The notes under the pieces are model-generated. The model ran no database searches and was not told where the DNA came from. It saw only the letters and a list, made by a program, of their open reading frames with translations. From positions 2,920,001 to 2,984,000 of the forward strand of contig NZ_CP122960.1 of assembly GCF_029854195.1 (NCBI RefSeq): DNA of 64,000 nt, in the 5' to 3' direction. Shown one piece after another: positions 61,593 through 64,000 of the stretch (position 1 is its first letter; the number at the start of each line of letters is the position of its first letter). Source of the stretch: Amylibacter sp. IMCC11727 (lineage in GTDB: Bacteria > Pseudomonadota > Alphaproteobacteria > Rhodobacterales > Rhodobacteraceae). The position numbers and the translations under genes are program-made.

Positions 61593-62177
61593 ACCAAAAG
61601 TCCCCAAAGCCCCAATCTGCCACGTAATCTGCACAGGGCGTTCATTGCCGTTAGGACAAAATCAAAATTCTGTGTCAGGCGCAAGCATCTGCATGGCCGA
61701 CGAAACCTGGATTTTGGGGAAATGTGGTTACTGACCGAACGCATGGGAGCGAGGGGTGGGGTGGGTGATATGCACCCGATCAGTAACCAGTCTTGCTGCT
61801 TGCAAGATCACTATAGGCATCGCTGCCCAATCAAGGCAATCACAAATTGCGTAAAAGTTGCGCGATTAACAATATACTCTACCCTTGATTTCAGGACTTT
61901 ATTTACCATTTACTGCTCGGCCCCTGAATTTGTGATTATTACGACGATGGATCGTCACCTTGATGGGACTTTCGGATTACTGAATGAACAAAAGATTAAC
62001 GTTTCCCTTTTCAGCCAAATAATCGTCCAGCCACTGACAGCCTAGGTCAGCAGAATACGTCTAAATACTCGCTGTTTATGGCGAGGCACATAAATCTGTG
62101 CCACAAGGGTTGAACACCGCACCAAGACATTCATGTTAAAGCGGACAGCGAAACGCACGCGGTGCAAAGGAATCACC
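61593..62177. other. 585-base region between mscS-like gene and uvrB, no gene seen
   Basis: Both neighbours point away from this region, so it holds two promoters. It is AT-rich in its middle (about 61840-62060). A 107-codon frame (61722-62045) has no family likeness and no credible start site, so I do not call it. A GAAC-N7-TAAC at 61986-62000 is one base off the alphaproteobacterial LexA pattern. No tRNA, hairpin terminator or repeat was recognised. Confidence 0.5.
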
Positions 62178-64000
62178 ATGGAGCCCATGCAGCAGCCCAT
62201 TTTAAACACCCCAACTTTGGATGAGCGCCCGAAACTCGAAGGTGGCAAACCCATTGTGCTGCATACAGAGTTTTCGCCTGCAGGGGATCAGCCCACTGCG
62301 ATTAAAGAGCTGTGCGGCGGGATCAATGACGGCGAACAGAACCAAGTTTTGTTGGGGGCAACGGGCACGGGTAAAACATTTACCATGGCCAAAGTGATCG
62401 AAGAAACGCAGCGCCCCGCCATCATCTTAGCCCCAAATAAAACGCTCGCCGCCCAGCTTTATGGGGAGTTCAAATCTTTCTTCCCAGACAACGCTGTCGA
62501 ATATTTCGTCAGCTTTTATGATTACTACCAACCAGAAGCCTATGTGGCGCGCTCTGACACGTTCATTGAAAAAGAAAGCCAGATCAACGAACAGATTGAT
62601 CGGATGCGCCATTCGGCCACCCGCGCATTGATGGAACGGGACGACGTGATCATCGTCGCCTCTGTGTCGTGTATTTACGGCATCGGCTCGGTTGAAACCT
62701 ACACTGCCATGACCATCGACCTGATCGCGGGTCAGGAATACAACCAACGCGGCGTGATGACTGATCTGGTGGCTTTGCAATACAAACGCAACGACAACGC
62801 GTTCGTGCGCGGCTCGTTCCGCGTGCGCGGGGACAGCGTTGAAATCTGGCCCGCCCACATGGAAGATCGCGGCTGGCGGTTTTCGTTTTTTGGCGAGGAA
62901 TTGGAAAGCATCGTCGAATTTGACACGCTGACGGGTGAAAAACACGCAACCCTTGATAAGGTCCGCGTTTACGCCAACAGCCACTATGTGACGCCGCGCC
63001 CCACCATGAACCAAGCACTTAAAGGTATCAAAGCAGAGCTGGGCATTCGCCTCAAACAGCTCGAAGACGAGGGCAAACTGCTCGAAGCGCAGCGGTTAGA
63101 ACAGCGCACAAATTTCGATCTGGAAATGCTAGAGGCCACAGGCGTTTGTAACGGTATCGAAAACTATTCCCGCTATCTGACGGGCCGCGCCCCAGGGGAA
63201 CCGCCGCCCACATTGTTCGAATACATTCCAGACAATGCCATCGTGTTTGCGGATGAATCCCACGTGTCTGTCCCCCAAATTGGCGGCATGTACAAAGGCG
63301 ACTATCGGCGCAAATTCACACTGGCCGAACACGGATTTCGCCTGCCATCCTGCATGGACAACCGTCCGCTGAAATTCGAAGAGTGGGACGCCATGCGACC
63401 CCAATCCGTGTTTGTCTCGGCCACCCCACAAAAATGGGAACTGGAACAATCAGGCGGCGTATTTGCCGAACAAATCATTCGCCCAACGGGCCTCCTTGAT
63501 CCGCCCGTGGAAATCCACCCCGTGGAAACACAGGTGGATGATCTGCTGGACGAAGTGCGCAGCGTGGCCGAAGGCGGCGGGCGCGTACTGGTCACAACCC
63601 TGACCAAACGCATGTCCGAAGACCTGACCGAATACATGCACGAACAGGGCATCCGCGTGCGCTACATGCACTCTGATATCGACACATTGGAACGCATCGA
63701 AATCCTGCGCGATCTGCGGCTCGGCGCCTTTGATGTGCTGATCGGGATCAACCTCTTGCGCGAAGGGTTGGACATCCCTGAATGTAAGCTGGTGGCCATT
63801 TTGGATGCAGATAAAGAAGGCTTCTTACGCTCTGAAACCTCGCTCGTGCAAACCATTGGGCGGGCCGCGCGAAACGCAGATGGCCGCGTGATCATGTATG
63901 CTGACCGCATCACAGGGTCTATGGAACGGGCTATTGGCGAAACCAACCGACGCCGTGAAAAGCAACAGGCCTATAACGAAAAGCACGGTATCACCCCAGA
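62178..64000 (+). CDS. uvrB: Excinuclease ABC subunit B (UvrB), 3' end outside the window
   Basis: The frame is open from the ATG at 62178 (AAAGGA before it; an in-frame ATG at 62187 is an alternative) to the window end, about 607 residues, with the last 100 or more missing. Walker A is LLGATGTGKTFTMAKV (about 59-74). The damage-probing hairpin region is SFYDYYQPEAYVARSDTFIE (about 111-130). Helicase motifs include FADESHVSVPQIGGMYKGD, SATPQKWELE, VLVTTLTKRM, INLLREGLDIPE and QTIGRAARN. It is the damage-verifying subunit of nucleotide excision repair, working with UvrA and UvrC. The UvrC-binding C-terminus lies beyond the edge. Confidence 0.96.
   Translation, partial: MEPMQQPILNTPTLDERPKLEGGKPIVLHTEFSPAGDQPTAIKELCGGINDGEQNQVLLGATGTGKTFTMAKVIEETQRPAIILAPNKTLAAQLYGEFKSFFPDNAVEYFVSFYDYYQPEAYVARSDTFIEKESQINEQIDRMRHSATRALMERDDVIIVASVSCIYGIGSVETYTAMTIDLIAGQEYNQRGVMTDLVALQYKRNDNAFVRGSFRVRGDSVEIWPAHMEDRGWRFSFFGEELESIVEFDTLTGEKHATLDKVRVYANSHYVTPRPTMNQALKGIKAELGIRLKQLEDEGKLLEAQRLEQRTNFDLEMLEATGVCNGIENYSRYLTGRAPGEPPPTLFEYIPDNAIVFADESHVSVPQIGGMYKGDYRRKFTLAEHGFRLPSCMDNRPLKFEEWDAMRPQSVFVSATPQKWELEQSGGVFAEQIIRPTGLLDPPVEIHPVETQVDDLLDEVRSVAEGGGRVLVTTLTKRMSEDLTEYMHEQGIRVRYMHSDIDTLERIEILRDLRLGAFDVLIGINLLREGLDIPECKLVAILDADKEGFLRSETSLVQTIGRAARNADGRVIMYADRITGSMERAIGETNRRREKQQAYNEKHGITP

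Noticed and set aside
61986..62000. Possible LexA (SOS) box GAAC-N7-TAAC upstream of uvrB
   Set aside because: One base off the GAAC-N7-GAAC pattern, 178 bases from the start codon, and likely by chance in AT-rich DNA; not listed as a feature of its own.
61722..62045. 107-codon frame in the gap before uvrB
   Set aside because: No ribosome-binding site, mixed composition across an AT-rich region, and no family likeness; not supportable as a gene.

Overview
The window looks like chromosomal DNA of a marine Roseobacter-group member of the Rhodobacteraceae (Alphaproteobacteria). The support is the combination of genes: a short-form HisG with a HisZ regulatory subunit, an adenosylcobalamin-dependent class II ribonucleotide reductase, an SBP56-type methanethiol oxidase, a DUF1489 protein, the mitochondrial-type complex I accessory subunit (NDUFS4 family), SlyX, a pcaDCHG cluster for protocatechuate, and RTX, polyamine and purine uptake genes. 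No plasmid, phage, CRISPR or insertion-sequence gene is visible. One tRNA gene (Arg, anticodon TCT) is present, and no rRNA.

Layout. 1-6.1 kb: an unknown membrane-anchored protein, an atypical ADP-ribosylglycohydrolase, a DEDDh exonuclease overlapping an SDR, then methanethiol oxidase with a tightly linked membrane protein. 6.1-13 kb: nrdJ, DUF1489 and the hisS-hisZ-hisG set on the minus strand, then slyX. 13-20.8 kb: an orphan AT-rich secreted protein, a hydrolase/OsmC fusion, a GIY-YIG nuclease gene set among palindromic repeats, dnaE, and a sulfotransferase-like/AhpD-like pair. 20.9-30.2 kb: one tight plus-strand purine operon, xdhABC followed by a BMP-type ABC importer, closed by a strong terminator. 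30.4-37.9 kb: a DUF1444-like protein, a GFA protein, a lytic transglycosylase, an RTX protein, a frameshifted TetA-type MFS gene, REP-like repeats and a large Ala-rich unknown protein. 38-44.1 kb: an enolase-superfamily enzyme, a SulP transporter, and a three-gene minus-strand set of agmatinase, guanidinobutyrase-like ureohydrolase and alcohol dehydrogenase. 44.2-49.3 kb: a BTAD/SARP-like regulator, a protein joining a collagen-like Gly-Pro-Gln tract to a PAP2/vanadium-haloperoxidase domain, and a signal-less subtilisin-like protease. This cluster is the best candidate for an undescribed system. 49.4-64 kb: a soluble PhoR-like kinase, a DUF1127 peptide, a class III aminotransferase, a DMT transporter, a pcaDCHG operon that also carries a BKACE (DUF849) gene, an SDR, a P450, tRNA-Arg, an NDUFS4-like subunit, an MscS-type channel, and uvrB running off the right edge.

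How the genes work together. The purine genes import and oxidise purines. The pca genes convert protocatechuate to 3-oxoadipate, and the co-transcribed BKACE could cleave that acid with acetyl-CoA. The ureohydrolases and the aminotransferase fit agmatine, guanidinobutyrate and putrescine breakdown. Methanethiol oxidase fits DMSP-derived sulfur metabolism. Two REP-like repeat families occupy intergenic spaces: a CATGCCCGACCTC-bounded element of about 114 bp (two copies) and a CCCGA-CTTGT-TCGGG palindrome family around the GIY-YIG gene.

All functions are read from the sequence by recognising motifs and families. No database search was run.
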